DNA of 64,000 bases from Iamia sp038233075 (GCA_038233075.1 JBBSMQ010000003.1:107748-171747); one strand, 5' to 3'; numbered from the stretch's first letter, positions 54,185 to 62,868 are shown. The notes: generated by a model from the sequence alone, not told the origin. A program made the numbers and translations.

Positions 54185-54254
54185 CGATCCGCCCTCTCGT
54201 CAGCGGTCCGTCGGATCCCGGACGCAGACGCGAGGGTGGGCCGGTTCTGATCGC

Positions 54255-55343
54255 TCATGGTGCCTCGGCCAAGGGCGTGACGATGGCTTCGACCCCGGCC
54301 GCGAAGCGGGCCACGTCCTCGTCGGTGGTGGCGAAGCCGGTCATCCAGCGCACCTGGGAGCGCTCCGGGTCCCACGGCCAGAAGAACGACCAGTCCTGCA
54401 GCGGGGCCACGGCGGCGGCCGGGAGGGTGGCGAAGACCGAGTTGACCTCCGGGGTGCGGGCGACGCTCACCCCGGGGATCCCGCCGGTGCGCGCCACCAG
54501 CCGGGTGGCCATGCTGTTGGCGTGGCGGGCGTGGTCGAGCCAGCGGTCGTCCTCGAGCAGGGCGGTGATCTGGGCCGCGACGAAGCGGGTCTTGGACGGC
54601 AACTGTCCGGCCTGCTTGCGCACGAAGCGGGCCGGGCCGGCCAGCTCGGGTCGGAGGACGAGGACGGCCTCGCCGTACATGGCGCCGTCCTTGGTCAGGC
54701 CGAAGGTGAGCACGTCGACGCCGGTGTCGCGCACCATGGTGGCCAGGTCGGTCCCGGCGGCGACGAGGGCGTTGGCGATGCGGGCCCCGTCGAGGTGGAC
54801 CACCAGACCGTGGCCGTGGGCCACCTCGGTCAGGGCACCGATCTCGTCGAGGGAGTAGACGGTGCCCATCTCCGTGGCCTGGCTGATGGAGACCACCCCG
54901 GGCTGGGGGTGGTGCTCGGTGCCCAACCAGTGGAGGTAGGGCGCGAGGGCGTCGGGGACGAGCTTGCCCTCGGCCTCGGGAACGGTGGTGATGGTGGCGC
55001 CGGTGAACCGGGCCGGCGCCCCGCACTCGTCGACCACGATGTGGGCCGAGTCGACGCAGAGCACCGACTGCCAGGGCGCGACCACGGTGCCCAGGCCGAC
55101 GACGTTGGCTCCGGTACCGCCCCAGCACAGCAGCACCTCGGCCCCGGGCACGCCGACCAGGTCGCGCAGCGCGCCGACTGCGGCGTCGGTCCATGGGTCC
55201 TGGCCGTAGGCGAGGGCCGGGCCCTCGTTGGCGGCGACGAGGGCCTCCATCACGGCCGGGGCCACCCCTGCCGCGTTGTCGCTGGCAAAGCTGCCCTCCG
55301 GGGTCGGAGGGAGGTCGACTGCGAGAGAGGCGGCCCTGGTCAC
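54255..55343 (-). CDS. Low-specificity L-threonine aldolase (beta-eliminating lyase)
   Basis: 362 residues from GTG 55343. PLP lysine in FGLTKDGAMYGE; VHLDGARIANAL and SDNAAGVAPAV are typical of threonine aldolase. It would split threonine to glycine and acetaldehyde. TAGGGT is 6 nt upstream of the GTG. Confidence 0.88.
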   Translation of the reverse strand: MTRAASLAVDLPPTPEGSFASDNAAGVAPAVMEALVAANEGPALAYGQDPWTDAAVGALRDLVGVPGAEVLLCWGGTGANVVGLGTVVAPWQSVLCVDSAHIVVDECGAPARFTGATITTVPEAEGKLVPDALAPYLHWLGTEHHPQPGVVSISQATEMGTVYSLDEIGALTEVAHGHGLVVHLDGARIANALVAAGTDLATMVRDTGVDVLTFGLTKDGAMYGEAVLVLRPELAGPARFVRKQAGQLPSKTRFVAAQITALLEDDRWLDHARHANSMATRLVARTGGIPGVSVARTPEVNSVFATLPAAAVAPLQDWSFFWPWDPERSQVRWMTGFATTDEDVARFAAGVEAIVTPLAEAP

Positions 55344-55349
55344 CCCCTC

Positions 55350-55355
55350 ACCCTA
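55350..55355 (-). promoter_or_regulatory. -10 element TAGGGT, leaderless promoter
   Basis: 6 nt before GTG 55343 on the minus strand. Confidence 0.45.
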
Positions 55356-55516
55356 GGGAGGTGGGCCCGCTGGTCGCGAGGGGTCGGTGGCGGCCGGGTG
55401 AGGTCCCACAGGGGCAGGTAGCGTCACCGTCGACCTGAGCGACCCCGGCCCGAACCGGCGGCGGGCGCGGGGTACATGACCGTGATCTCACCCTCGATCC
55501 ATCGGAGCCGAAGCCC

Positions 55517-56428
55517 TTGCCTGACCACGCGCACCTGCCACCGTCGGTCCAGGAGTGGGCGGCTCGCGGCACCGACCGAGAGCTCGCCGGCCACCGCATC
55601 TTCACGATCGACACCCCCGCTGTCACCGAGCACCACCCACCGGTGCTGGTGCTCCACGGCTTCCCCACCTGCTCCTACGACTGGCGGGCGGTGCTGCCGG
55701 CCCTCACCGCGCAGCGGCGGGTGGTGCTGTTCGACATGGTCGGTTACGGCCTGTCCGACAAGCCCGACTCGACCTACCCGCTGGACACCCAGGCGGACGT
55801 GGCCGTGGCGCTCATGGCCGACCTCGGCATCGACACCTTCTCGCTGCTGACTCACGACATGGGCGACACCGTCGGCGGCGAGCTGCTGGCCCGCCAGGCG
55901 GAGGGCACCTTCGAGGCCGAGATCGTGTCCCGGGTCGTGACCAACGGATCGATCTACATCGAGATGGCGCACCTCACGCCGGGCCAGGAAGTGATGCTGT
56001 CGCTGCCCGACGCCAAGGCCGACCCCTCCATGGATGTCGGTGCCGACGGTCTCCGTGCGGCCCTGGGCGCCACCTTCAGCCCCTCCCATCCGTTGTCGGA
56101 CGAGGAGGGCGAGGCCCTCGCCGCGTTGGTCCGCCACCGGGACGGGCACCTGCTCATGCCTCGGATCATCCGCTACATCGAGGAACGCCGCCAGCGCCAG
56201 GAACGCTTCACCGGGGCCATCGAGACCCACCCCTCGCCGCTCACCATCGTGTGGGGCACCGAGGACCCGGTCGCCGTCAGGGACATGGCGACCCGCCTGG
56301 CCGAGACCCGACGGGACGCCCATCTGACCTGGCTGGACGGCGTCGGCCACTACCCGATGGTGGAGACCCCGGCCCGGTTCGCCGAGCCAGCCCTGGAGGG
56401 CCTGGACGTCACCGGCCACCACGGGTAG
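55517..56428 (+). CDS. Alpha/beta hydrolase, haloalkane-dehalogenase-like
   Basis: 303 residues from TTG 55517. LVLHGFPTCSYDWRAVLPAL (oxyanion loop), nucleophile turn LLTHDMGDTVGG with Asp instead of Ser, acid in WGTEDPVAVR and His in DGVGHYPMVE. An Asp nucleophile is that of haloalkane dehalogenases and epoxide hydrolases. The true start is unsure because no ATG or SD fits. Confidence 0.8.
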   Translation: MPDHAHLPPSVQEWAARGTDRELAGHRIFTIDTPAVTEHHPPVLVLHGFPTCSYDWRAVLPALTAQRRVVLFDMVGYGLSDKPDSTYPLDTQADVAVALMADLGIDTFSLLTHDMGDTVGGELLARQAEGTFEAEIVSRVVTNGSIYIEMAHLTPGQEVMLSLPDAKADPSMDVGADGLRAALGATFSPSHPLSDEEGEALAALVRHRDGHLLMPRIIRYIEERRQRQERFTGAIETHPSPLTIVWGTEDPVAVRDMATRLAETRRDAHLTWLDGVGHYPMVETPARFAEPALEGLDVTGHHG

Positions 56429-56575
56429 CCGCGACGAGAACAGCGGTCGCCGGGCCGCGTCATCCTGGACTCCGCCGGCTCGTCAGTCCGTGCGGGGGCC
56501 GAGATGGTGGCGGCGGGCCGCCGGTGACGAGGGACCGCGTGGGTCCAGCGTCATGGCGTGGCTTCGGCTCGGCCG

Positions 56576-57010
56576 TCAGCAGCAGACGTTGAGCTCGTCG
56601 GCCTGCCAGTGCTCGATGCCTTCGCGGCCCGCGACGTACACCACGCCGAGGGCGGCGGAGGGGATCGGCCCACCACCAGCCCAAGGCCGCGTTGGCGACC
56701 AGGCCGACGAGGAGGACGGCCGAGGAGCCAGACGCACAGGGTCGTCTCGGTGGCGTCCGCAGTGACGGCCCGGCTTCCGAGACGCTCACCCACCTGGCGC
56801 TTGGCCCGGGCCAGGAGCGGCATCACGAGCAACGACACCAGGGCGAGGGCGATGCCGACGGTGCTCTCGTCGGGGCGCTCGCCGCTGGCGATCGTGCGGC
56901 GGGATTCGATGCCGACCCCGACGGCGAGGACGAGGAACGAGACGGCGTCCGCGGCGCACCAGGTCGGCGCGGTCGGTGGCCGTCGGCGTGCTGATGGGGT
57001 TGGACGCCAT
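56576..57010 (-). pseudogene. Cation transporter with internal deletion and frameshifts
   Basis: N-terminus ATDRADLVRRGRRLV from ATG 57010 and the C-terminal half (STVGIALALVSLLVMPLLAR, GSRAVTADATETTLCVWL, ALGWWWADPL) match a ~210-residue CDF-type transporter. About 80 residues containing the first membrane helices are missing between them, and the parts are in different frames. It was encoded behind an ArsR-type regulator. Confidence 0.6.
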
Positions 57011-57245
57011 GCTCAGGTGGCGGCGCCGCCATCGGAGGGCCCGACCTGTGCGGCTCGCTGGCGACGTTCGCATCGGTCGTTCTCCTGGTGGCCAGGTGCG
57101 GGCGGGACAGGTCCAACAGCAGCCGCACGTGGGCGTCGTCGAGGCGGTAGTAGATCATCCGCCCGCCGCGGCGGTTGCGGACGATGCCCGCCGTCCGCAG
57201 CAGGCGCATGGCGTGCGACACGGTCGTCTCCGGAACCTCTCCCAT
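57011..57245 (-). pseudogene. ArsR/SmtB regulator, N-terminus missing
   Basis: GEVPETTVSHAMRLLRTAGI with VRNRRGGRMIYYRLDDAHV is the recognition helix and wing of an ArsR repressor. The dimer helix and first metal-site residues that should precede it are absent, and the 3' end runs on. With the transporter remnant it forms a decayed metal-resistance pair. Confidence 0.6.
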
Positions 57246-57310
57246 GCGAGGCAGAACTCCCCACCGCGAACGACGCCGAACCGCTGGTGGCGTCCTGCAA
57301 GGGTGACGGC

Positions 57311-58258
57311 ATGGTCGATGTGCTCTGGGTCGTCCCGTTGCTGGCGGGAGTGGGCCTCATCGTGTGGGGCGCAGAGACCTTCGCCGAGCACCTGGCCGTC
57401 GCCTCGGTGCGCCTCGGCGTGAGCTCGTTCGCCCTGGCCCTGCTCCTCGCCGGCGCCGAACCCGAGGAGGTCGCCACCGCGGTGACCGCGTCGGCCCGGG
57501 ACCTGCCAGCCATCGCCTTCGGCGACGTCATCGGGGCCAACGTGGTCGTGTGCCTCGTCGCCGTCGGCGTCGGCGCCTGGGTCGCCCCGCTGCCGTTCGG
57601 GCCCCGGGTGCGTCGCTACGCCCTGGTCGGTCTGCCCCTCGGCGCCCTGGCCGCCTGGTCCTCGTGGGATGGTCGGGTGAGCCGGACCGAGGGGCTGTTC
57701 CTGGTGGCCGGCTACGTGGCCTTCGTGGCCACCATCTGGATCGTCGAGCGACACCCGCCTGCCCTGGGTGAGACTGCCGAGCTCACCGAAGTCAGCGCGA
57801 GCCCGCCGGGACGCGTGGGTCGGGAGCTGCTCCTGGTCCTGGCCGGGTTGGCCGCCATGGCCGTCGGGGCGTCGGTCCTGGTGGAAGGCGTGCGCCGCCT
57901 GTCCGGGATCGAAGCCACCCAGTCCAAGCTCGGTCTCACCGTGGTCGGCTTCGCCACCGCCTTCGAGCTGGTCGTGCTGGCCTGGTCAGCGTCCCGCCGC
58001 GGGATGACCGAGGCCGTCATCGCCGCCGTCATCGGTTCGTTCGCGTACAACGCGACCATGACCCTCGGCGCCGGTGCCCTCACGAGGCCCCTTGTCATCG
58101 CGGACGCCGCCAGCCTCCACCCTGCGTGGCTCGCAATGGTCGCATCCCTCATCGCCGTGCTGGCCGCGTCGGTCGGCGGCCGGATCGGCCGCCGACGGGC
58201 CGCCGGATTGCTCGTCCTCTACCCCTGCTTCATCGCCCTGGTCCTCGCCACCACCTGA
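57311..58258 (+). CDS. Sodium/calcium exchanger family (CaCA) protein
   Basis: 315 residues with ten or so hydrophobic segments and the two alpha-repeats: GAEPEEVATAVTASARDLPA with FGDVIGANVV, and TAFELVVLAWSASRRGMTEA with AVIGSFAYNATMT. It would exchange Na+ or H+ for Ca2+ or another divalent ion. ATG 57311. Intact between remnants. Confidence 0.82.
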   Translation: MVDVLWVVPLLAGVGLIVWGAETFAEHLAVASVRLGVSSFALALLLAGAEPEEVATAVTASARDLPAIAFGDVIGANVVVCLVAVGVGAWVAPLPFGPRVRRYALVGLPLGALAAWSSWDGRVSRTEGLFLVAGYVAFVATIWIVERHPPALGETAELTEVSASPPGRVGRELLLVLAGLAAMAVGASVLVEGVRRLSGIEATQSKLGLTVVGFATAFELVVLAWSASRRGMTEAVIAAVIGSFAYNATMTLGAGALTRPLVIADAASLHPAWLAMVASLIAVLAASVGGRIGRRRAAGLLVLYPCFIALVLATT

Positions 58259-58312
58259 CCTCCCGGCGGCCACGATGTGACCCCCAGCCTCCGATGAGCG
58301 ACGCCCGCGTCC

Positions 58313-59479
58313 TCAGTCGGATGGACCCGTAGGTTCGCGACCAGCGTGCCTCGCCCTTGCTCTCGCCCTGTTCGGGCCGTTGCGGTCGCCGAGATCGGCG
58401 ACGACGCATCCGATGGAGGTGTCGAGGTCACCGACGTGTGGGCTCGCACCAGTCCCGGTGCGGCCGAGACCGGCGCCGCCTACATGACCGTGACCAGCGA
58501 TGAGGACGATGACCTGGTGAAGGCGTCGGTGCCGTCCGAGATCGCGGGCTCCACCGAGGTGCACGAGACCGTGATGGCCGACGACGACGGGACGTCCGAC
58601 GGGGACGTGACGCACGGCGGCGACGACGACGACATGGGCCACGGCGGCGATGACGACGACATGGGCCGACGAGAGCGGCACGCACCGGGGGCTGAAGCCG
58701 ACCAGCCGCCACCGCAGCCACCGCAGCCAGGAGCCCAGGGCAGGCAGGGCCCACAGCAGCAGGCTGGGGCCCGTCTCGGAGGGCACCGAGAGGGTGGCCC
58801 AGGCGCCCAGGGTGAGGGCGGCCGCGGCTCCGAGCACCGCCGCCGCCGCGGTGGTGGTCAGGCTCCGGCGCCGGACGACGAGCAGGGCGGCCCCGACGAG
58901 CCCGACCAGCCCGCCCACGACCGCCGGCACGGGGGAGGGGCCCGGCGCCCAGTAAGAGGCCATCGTCACGTCGACGTCGCGGTCGCCCACCCGGAGGGGC
59001 ACGGCCGCTTCGAGGATCTGGTCGCCTGGACCACGACCCACTGGTCGCGACGTGCTCATCCAGTGGGTGCGATGGTCATGCCAGGCGAAGGTGCCCCACG
59101 ACGCCACCTCCTCCCACTCCGGCGCGGCGTCGGCGTCGGCATCGGGGGGCAGCTGTGCGTCCCCGTAGCGGTCCCGGTTGAGGTACCGGGCAGGCGAACG
59201 CTGGTTCTCGAGCACGGTCCCGTCGGGCTCGAAGCGGAGATAGGGCTCGCCCCCGTAGCCGATCACGTCCACCGGGACGTCGCCGCGCTGGTGCAGCTGG
59301 ACCAAGGAGTCGCCGCCGATGATGTCGACCTCCACGCCCGGCGCCGGCGGGTCGATCGCGATGACGACGGTGCGGTAGTCCGTTGGTCCGGGCGGGTCGG
59401 CGGCTGCCGGGGCCGCGCCTCCTAGGACCACCAGACCGAGCGCGACCACGCCCGCGCCCAGCCGCCCGGCGCCGCGCAT
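58313..59479 (-). CDS. Signal-peptide membrane protein with foreign C-terminus
   Basis: 388 residues from ATG 59479. Signal peptide VVALGLVVLGGAAPAAADPP, an exported domain of ~170 residues (VVIAIDPPAPGVEVDIIGGD, SWGTFAWHDHRTHWMS), then membrane helices and WLRWLRWRLVGFSPRCVPLS. From about 58670 the frame is merely antisense to the PCu(A)C remnant, so the natural C-terminus has been lost. Start overlaps the SCO1 stop (TGATG), placing it in a copper-handling operon. Confidence 0.6.
   Translation of the reverse strand: MRGAGRLGAGVVALGLVVLGGAAPAAADPPGPTDYRTVVIAIDPPAPGVEVDIIGGDSLVQLHQRGDVPVDVIGYGGEPYLRFEPDGTVLENQRSPARYLNRDRYGDAQLPPDADADAAPEWEEVASWGTFAWHDHRTHWMSTSRPVGRGPGDQILEAAVPLRVGDRDVDVTMASYWAPGPSPVPAVVGGLVGLVGAALLVVRRRSLTTTAAAAVLGAAAALTLGAWATLSVPSETGPSLLLWALPALGSWLRWLRWRLVGFSPRCVPLSSAHVVVIAAVAHVVVVAAVRHVPVGRPVVVGHHGLVHLGGARDLGRHRRLHQVIVLIAGHGHVGGAGLGRTGTGASPHVGDLDTSIGCVVADLGDRNGPNRARARARHAGREPTGPSD
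58346..58666 (+). pseudogene. PCu(A)C copper chaperone, truncated
   Basis: VEVTDVWARTSPGAAETGAA, YMTVTSDEDDDLVKASVPSE and STEVHETV match the first ~80 residues of a PCu(A)C periplasmic copper chaperone (first His ligand included). Then a 27-bp unit coding GGDDDDMGH is repeated and the match ends near 58666. Reading then continues into the reverse complement of the next gene. Confidence 0.6.
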
Positions 59480-60330
59480 CAGGTGACGGCGAGGGTGATC
59501 TGGCCGCTGGGGTGGACGGTGCACTCGCCGGTGAACTCCCCGGGCGAGGAGAAGCGCTGTCGCAACGTCTCCCCTGCGCCGACGAAGAAGGGACCGATGA
59601 GGTGGCCCCGCTCGTCATCGTTCTCGATCTGGATGACCTGCCGGACTGTGGGCTCCAGCCGGGCCGGGAGGATCTCCAGGGGCTCCCCTGCGTCGAGCGC
59701 CACGCCTGCGCCCTGCGGGATCACGTACTCGAAGTCGGCCTCGCCCTCTGTCGGCGCCACCGCCAGCTCGTTGCCGCCGTCGCTCCCGCACGCGGCCAGC
59801 ATCCCGTCGTCCACTGCGTACAGGAAGCCGCTGTGGCTGACCTCGACCTCGCCCTCGTCGGTGGTGGTCACGTCGTAGGTCACCCCGAAGAGATCCGCCG
59901 CGGCCTGGAGGTCGGCGTCATCGGTGGTGCGCAGGGCACGGGCATCAGGCACGAAGGACTGGACGTAGGGCGTCAGCACCTCACCGGTATCACGCTCGGG
60001 ATCCACCGTCGCCATGGCCAGGTCGATGCGATCGGCCTCATCGCCCAGGTCGCCGAGAGCGGTGCGCACCTCGGCCAGGGTGGTGGGGCACAGGTCAGGG
60101 CAGTGGGTGTACCCGAAGTAGACGAGCAGGAGCCCCCGTCTGCCGCGGTGAAGGGCAGCTCCTCACCGTCGGCGCTGACATCGGGCAAGGAGGTCTGCCC
60201 CACCTGGGGGAGCGGAGCGCGCTGGATCCCTCGCAGCTCATCGGGTCCGTCGCTGCCCGGACCGATCTCGCCGCGCTCACCTCGCCCGACCAGCTCCGCC
60301 GCTCCCGCTGACCAGCATCCACGGCCGCGC
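59479..60330 (-). pseudogene. SCO1-like copper chaperone with extra C-terminal domain, broken
   Basis: VGQTSLPDVSADGEELPFTA belongs to the N-terminal part; the frame shifts near 60135 and LLLVYFGYTHCPDLCPTTLA gives the copper CxxxC. DLAMATVDPERDTGEVLTPY continues normally and the second His region SHSGFLY is present. The last ~85 residues (VIQIENDDERGHLIGPFFVG to GECTVHPSGQITL) look like a fused cupredoxin-type domain. The lipoprotein signal is missing: the upstream sequence is cut by the toxin-antitoxin fragment near 60335. Confidence 0.65.
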
Positions 60331-60349
60331 GCGACCTGCGGTCGAGAGG

Positions 60350-60498
60350 CGATGAAGGAGTCGGCGAGCATGTGAAGGATGCCCGCTGCGTCAAGGCCAG
60401 CCACGACACTTCGCAGCGTGTCCACACTCGTCATCCGTCGAGGCGGGGAGCCTCGGGGAGGGCCGCGTCGAAGCGATCGTCGCCCAGCAGGAGGCGGA
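60350..60498 (-). pseudogene. Duplicate fragment of the 62-kb toxin-antitoxin pair
   Basis: About 150 bp, roughly 88 percent identical by eye to 61983-62130. It contains the end of the antitoxin gene (DRFDAALPEAPRLD) and the first 30 codons of the nucleotidyltransferase (SVDTLRSVVAGLDAAGILHM), in the same orientation. It is too short to function. Confidence 0.7.
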
Positions 60499-60554
60499 GG
60501 ACGCGTCGGGGAACGGAGCGTCGGGATGGGGCGGGGGGGGTGGGGCGACGACCC

Positions 60555-60560
60555 TACGGT
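60555..60560 (+). promoter_or_regulatory. -10 element TACGGT, leaderless promoter of hisA
   Basis: 7 nt before ATG 60568. Confidence 0.45.
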
Positions 60561-60567
60561 GTGGTGC

Positions 60568-61383
60568 ATGGCTGGCCATCTCGAGCTGCTGCCAGCCGTC
60601 GACGTCCAGGGCGGTCGGGCGGTGCAGCTCGTCCAGGGCGCCCCGGGGTCGGAGAAGGTGGTCGGCGACCCGGTCGAGGCGGCGCTGAACTGGCAGAACC
60701 GCGGGGCGGAGTGGATCCACCTCGTCGACCTCGACGCCGCGTTCGGTCGGGGCAGCAACCGCGCCCTGCTCGCCGAGATCGTCGGCCGGCTGGACCTCCG
60801 GGTGGAGATGAGCGGGGGGATCCGCGACGACGAGTCGCTGACGGCGGCGATGGCCACCGGCTGTCGCCGGGTCAACATCGGCACAGCGGCGCTCGAGCGG
60901 CCGGAGTGGTGCGCAAAGGCGATCGCGGAGCACGGCGACCGCGTCGCGGTCGGCATCGACGTCCGCGCCCGCACGCTGGCCGCCCGCGGCTGGACTCGTG
61001 AGGGCGGCGACCTGTACGAGGTGCTGGCCCGGCTCGACTCCGAGGGCTGTGCCCGCTACGTAGTGACCGACGTGAACAAGGACGGCATGCTCCAGGGCCC
61101 CAACCTCGACCTGCTCCGCGACGTCTGCGCCGCCACCGACCGTCCGCTGGTGGCCTCCGGCGGCATCACCGAGCTGGCGGACCTCGAAGCGCTCCTCGGG
61201 CTGGTCGAGGACGGCGTCGAGGGCGCGATCATCGGCACAGCGCTCTACGAGGGCCGGTTCACCCTGGAGGATGCGCTCGCGCTGACCCTGCGGGGGGGCG
61301 GTGACGCTGGCGGTCCGGGTCATCCCCTGCCTCGATCCTCTTCCCCGAACGGGACCGGCCGACGACACCCACAAGGCCTCTAA
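60568..61383 (+). CDS. hisA: HisA/PriA phosphoribosyl isomerase, altered C-terminus
   Basis: 271 residues. LELLPAVDVQGGRAVQLVQG with the first catalytic Asp, VEMSGGIRDDESL, GTAALERPEW, and VTDVNKDGMLQGPN with the second Asp identify HisA; actinobacteria often use one PriA enzyme for His and Trp synthesis. The fold ends near LTLRGG; about 25 further residues (SSPNGTGRRHPQGL) come from sequence beyond the hisF break. Catalytic core complete, so it may still work. Confidence 0.85.
   Translation: MAGHLELLPAVDVQGGRAVQLVQGAPGSEKVVGDPVEAALNWQNRGAEWIHLVDLDAAFGRGSNRALLAEIVGRLDLRVEMSGGIRDDESLTAAMATGCRRVNIGTAALERPEWCAKAIAEHGDRVAVGIDVRARTLAARGWTREGGDLYEVLARLDSEGCARYVVTDVNKDGMLQGPNLDLLRDVCAATDRPLVASGGITELADLEALLGLVEDGVEGAIIGTALYEGRFTLEDALALTLRGGGDAGGPGHPLPRSSSPNGTGRRHPQGL
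61301..61336 (+). pseudogene. hisF: hisF, only the first 12 codons
   Basis: GTG 61301 begins TLAVRVIPCLD, the invariant N-terminus of HisF, overlapping hisA as usual. After Asp (61336) the match stops and unrelated sequence follows. The gene has been cut by an insertion, deletion or rearrangement. Confidence 0.65.
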
Positions 61384-61516
61384 AGGACCTGCGCGGGTTG
61401 GGCACAGGAGATGCGTAGCGCTGGGCGCTGTGGCAACGAAGCCGACTACCCGGGCCCTTCCCAGCACCGAACCTCTGCCCCCCGCCGTTCGATTCGTCGC
61501 GCCGTCTGCCTCGATC

Positions 61517-62065
61517 TCACGCTTCAGCGGCGGCGCGCCGAGCGGAGGCGAGGTGAGCCGTCAGCCCGAGGTCCTTGGCCCACCGGTCGAGGTACGCGTC
61601 GTCGAGGTCATCCCGTCGAACCCGGAGGAGATCGATGACGTCCTGTGAGCCGCTCGTCGTTGACCATTCCAGCTTGGCCAGCACCGTGTCCTCAGCGGTC
61701 GCCACGTCGACGTCGACCCCGAGGATGGTGGCTGCGCTGCGGCAGGCGAACTCCCTGTCGCTGAAAGGGCGGTCCCTGACGTGGATGAGGTCCACCCTCC
61801 AACCGGTGGAGGTGTCGACCACGTTGAACTGGTCCCCCGGCCGCAGTGTCTTTGCGACACCTTCGTCGACGTAGAACCGGCTTCGGTCGAGCAGCGTCAG
61901 CAGGCGATCGATGGCCGCAGCGGGTGGGTCGATCACCAGGTCGATGTCAGCCGTCGTCCGGGCCACACCGTGGAGCGAGCTGGCGAAGGAGCCGGCGAGC
62001 ATGTGCGGGATGCCCGCTGCGTCGAGGGCAGCCACGACATCTCGCAGCGTGTCCACGCCCGTCAT
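61517..62065 (-). CDS. Nucleotidyltransferase-fold toxin
   Basis: 182 residues. AGIPHMLAGSFASSLHG followed by ARTTADIDLVID is the GS...DxD motif of minimal nucleotidyltransferases. ATG overlaps the stop of the partner gene by 4 nt. A truncated copy lies at 60350-60498. Confidence 0.75.
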   Translation of the reverse strand: MTGVDTLRDVVAALDAAGIPHMLAGSFASSLHGVARTTADIDLVIDPPAAAIDRLLTLLDRSRFYVDEGVAKTLRPGDQFNVVDTSTGWRVDLIHVRDRPFSDREFACRSAATILGVDVDVATAEDTVLAKLEWSTTSGSQDVIDLLRVRRDDLDDAYLDRWAKDLGLTAHLASARRAAAEA

Positions 62066-62310
62066 CCGTCGAGGTGGGATGCCTCGGGGAAGGCCGCGGC
62101 GAACAGGTCGTCGCCCAGCAGGAGGCGGATCGACGTGAGCCGGACCTCCTCGTCGCTGTAGCCGGGGTGGCGCATCCGGATCCCATCGCGAGCGACCTGA
62201 CGCACCGCCTCGCTCATCTCGACCGCCATGGCCACCCGCTGCTCAGGCGCCATGGTCCGAAAGACCTCGTCGTGTCGGTCCCGCGACTGAGTCGTCGTAT
62301 CGAAGGCCAC
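62062..62310 (-). CDS. Small antitoxin-like partner protein
   Basis: 82 residues from GTG 62310: HDEVFRTMAPEQRVAMAVEM, then ARDGIRMRHPGYSDEEVRL and LLLGDDLFAAAFPEASHLDG. It is helical and lacks an obvious HTH. Overlap with the nucleotidyltransferase gene supports a toxin-antitoxin or two-subunit system. Confidence 0.65.
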   Translation of the reverse strand: MAFDTTTQSRDRHDEVFRTMAPEQRVAMAVEMSEAVRQVARDGIRMRHPGYSDEEVRLTSIRLLLGDDLFAAAFPEASHLDG

Positions 62311-62398
62311 GTCCCGATGGTACGAGCGCTCCTCGGAGAGCACGCAGTCAGCAGAATCGGGAGAACCACACTTCGACGGCAGTCGCTGGCAAGACGAC

Positions 62399-62404
62399 TA
62401 CCGT
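62399..62404 (+). promoter_or_regulatory. -10 element TACCGT, leaderless promoter
   Basis: 6 nt before GTG 62411. Confidence 0.45.
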
Positions 62405-62410
62405 GGCCCT

Positions 62411-62677
62411 GTGAGCAGCGCGCGAGTGCCCGGTGGAGTGGTGCACAAGCTTCCACCAGACCTGCGCAAGACGCTGATCGCCAACGCCATGGCACTCGAT
62501 GCCTGGAAGGACATGACTCCGCTCGCCCGGAACGAGTTCATCTGCTGGGTCGAGGACGCCAAGCAGGAGACGACCCGAGAACGCCGCATTCGCCGGACCC
62601 AGGAGGAGCTCGAGGAAGGCCAGCGTCGACCCTGCTGCTGGCCAGGGTGCAAGCACCGCGAGCGCACCGGCAGGTAG
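62411..62677 (+). CDS. YdeI/OmpD-associated family small protein
   Basis: 88 residues. VHKLPPDLRKTLIANAMALD, TPLARNEFICWVEDAKQ and RRIRRTQEELEEGQRRPCCW fit the OmdA/YdeI family of small helical proteins, some linked with bacteriocin or peptide resistance. GTG start with leaderless promoter. Confidence 0.72.
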   Translation: MSSARVPGGVVHKLPPDLRKTLIANAMALDAWKDMTPLARNEFICWVEDAKQETTRERRIRRTQEELEEGQRRPCCWPGCKHRERTGR

Positions 62678-62759
62678 CAGTCGGGCGCGGCTACGCCGGC
62701 TGAACACCCCGAGGGTGACGGAACGGCGTCAGTTCCTGCGAGCCTGCTGAGGGCTCTCG

Positions 62760-62830
62760 TGGTTGGGTAACAGGACTCGAACCTGTGGCCTCTGCCGCCG
62801 TGAAAGCCCCTGGGCCACTCCGCTGACCTG
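62760..62830 (-). pseudogene. tRNA-Glu-like remnant
   Basis: On the minus strand: D-loop-like AGTGGCCCAGG, anticodon loop CTTTCAC (UUC) with 3' stem GGCGG, T arm ACAGG-TTCGAGT-CCTGT and an end ...ACCCAACCA. The 5' anticodon stem and acceptor do not pair, so part has been deleted. It looks like an attachment-site scar. Confidence 0.45.
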
Positions 62831-62868
62831 GTTTTCTGGGCCCGAACCGCTCGCTGCGACCGGCGTGA

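Noticed and set aside
62760..62830. Functional tRNA-Glu
   Set aside because: Acceptor and anticodon 5' strands do not pair with their partners.
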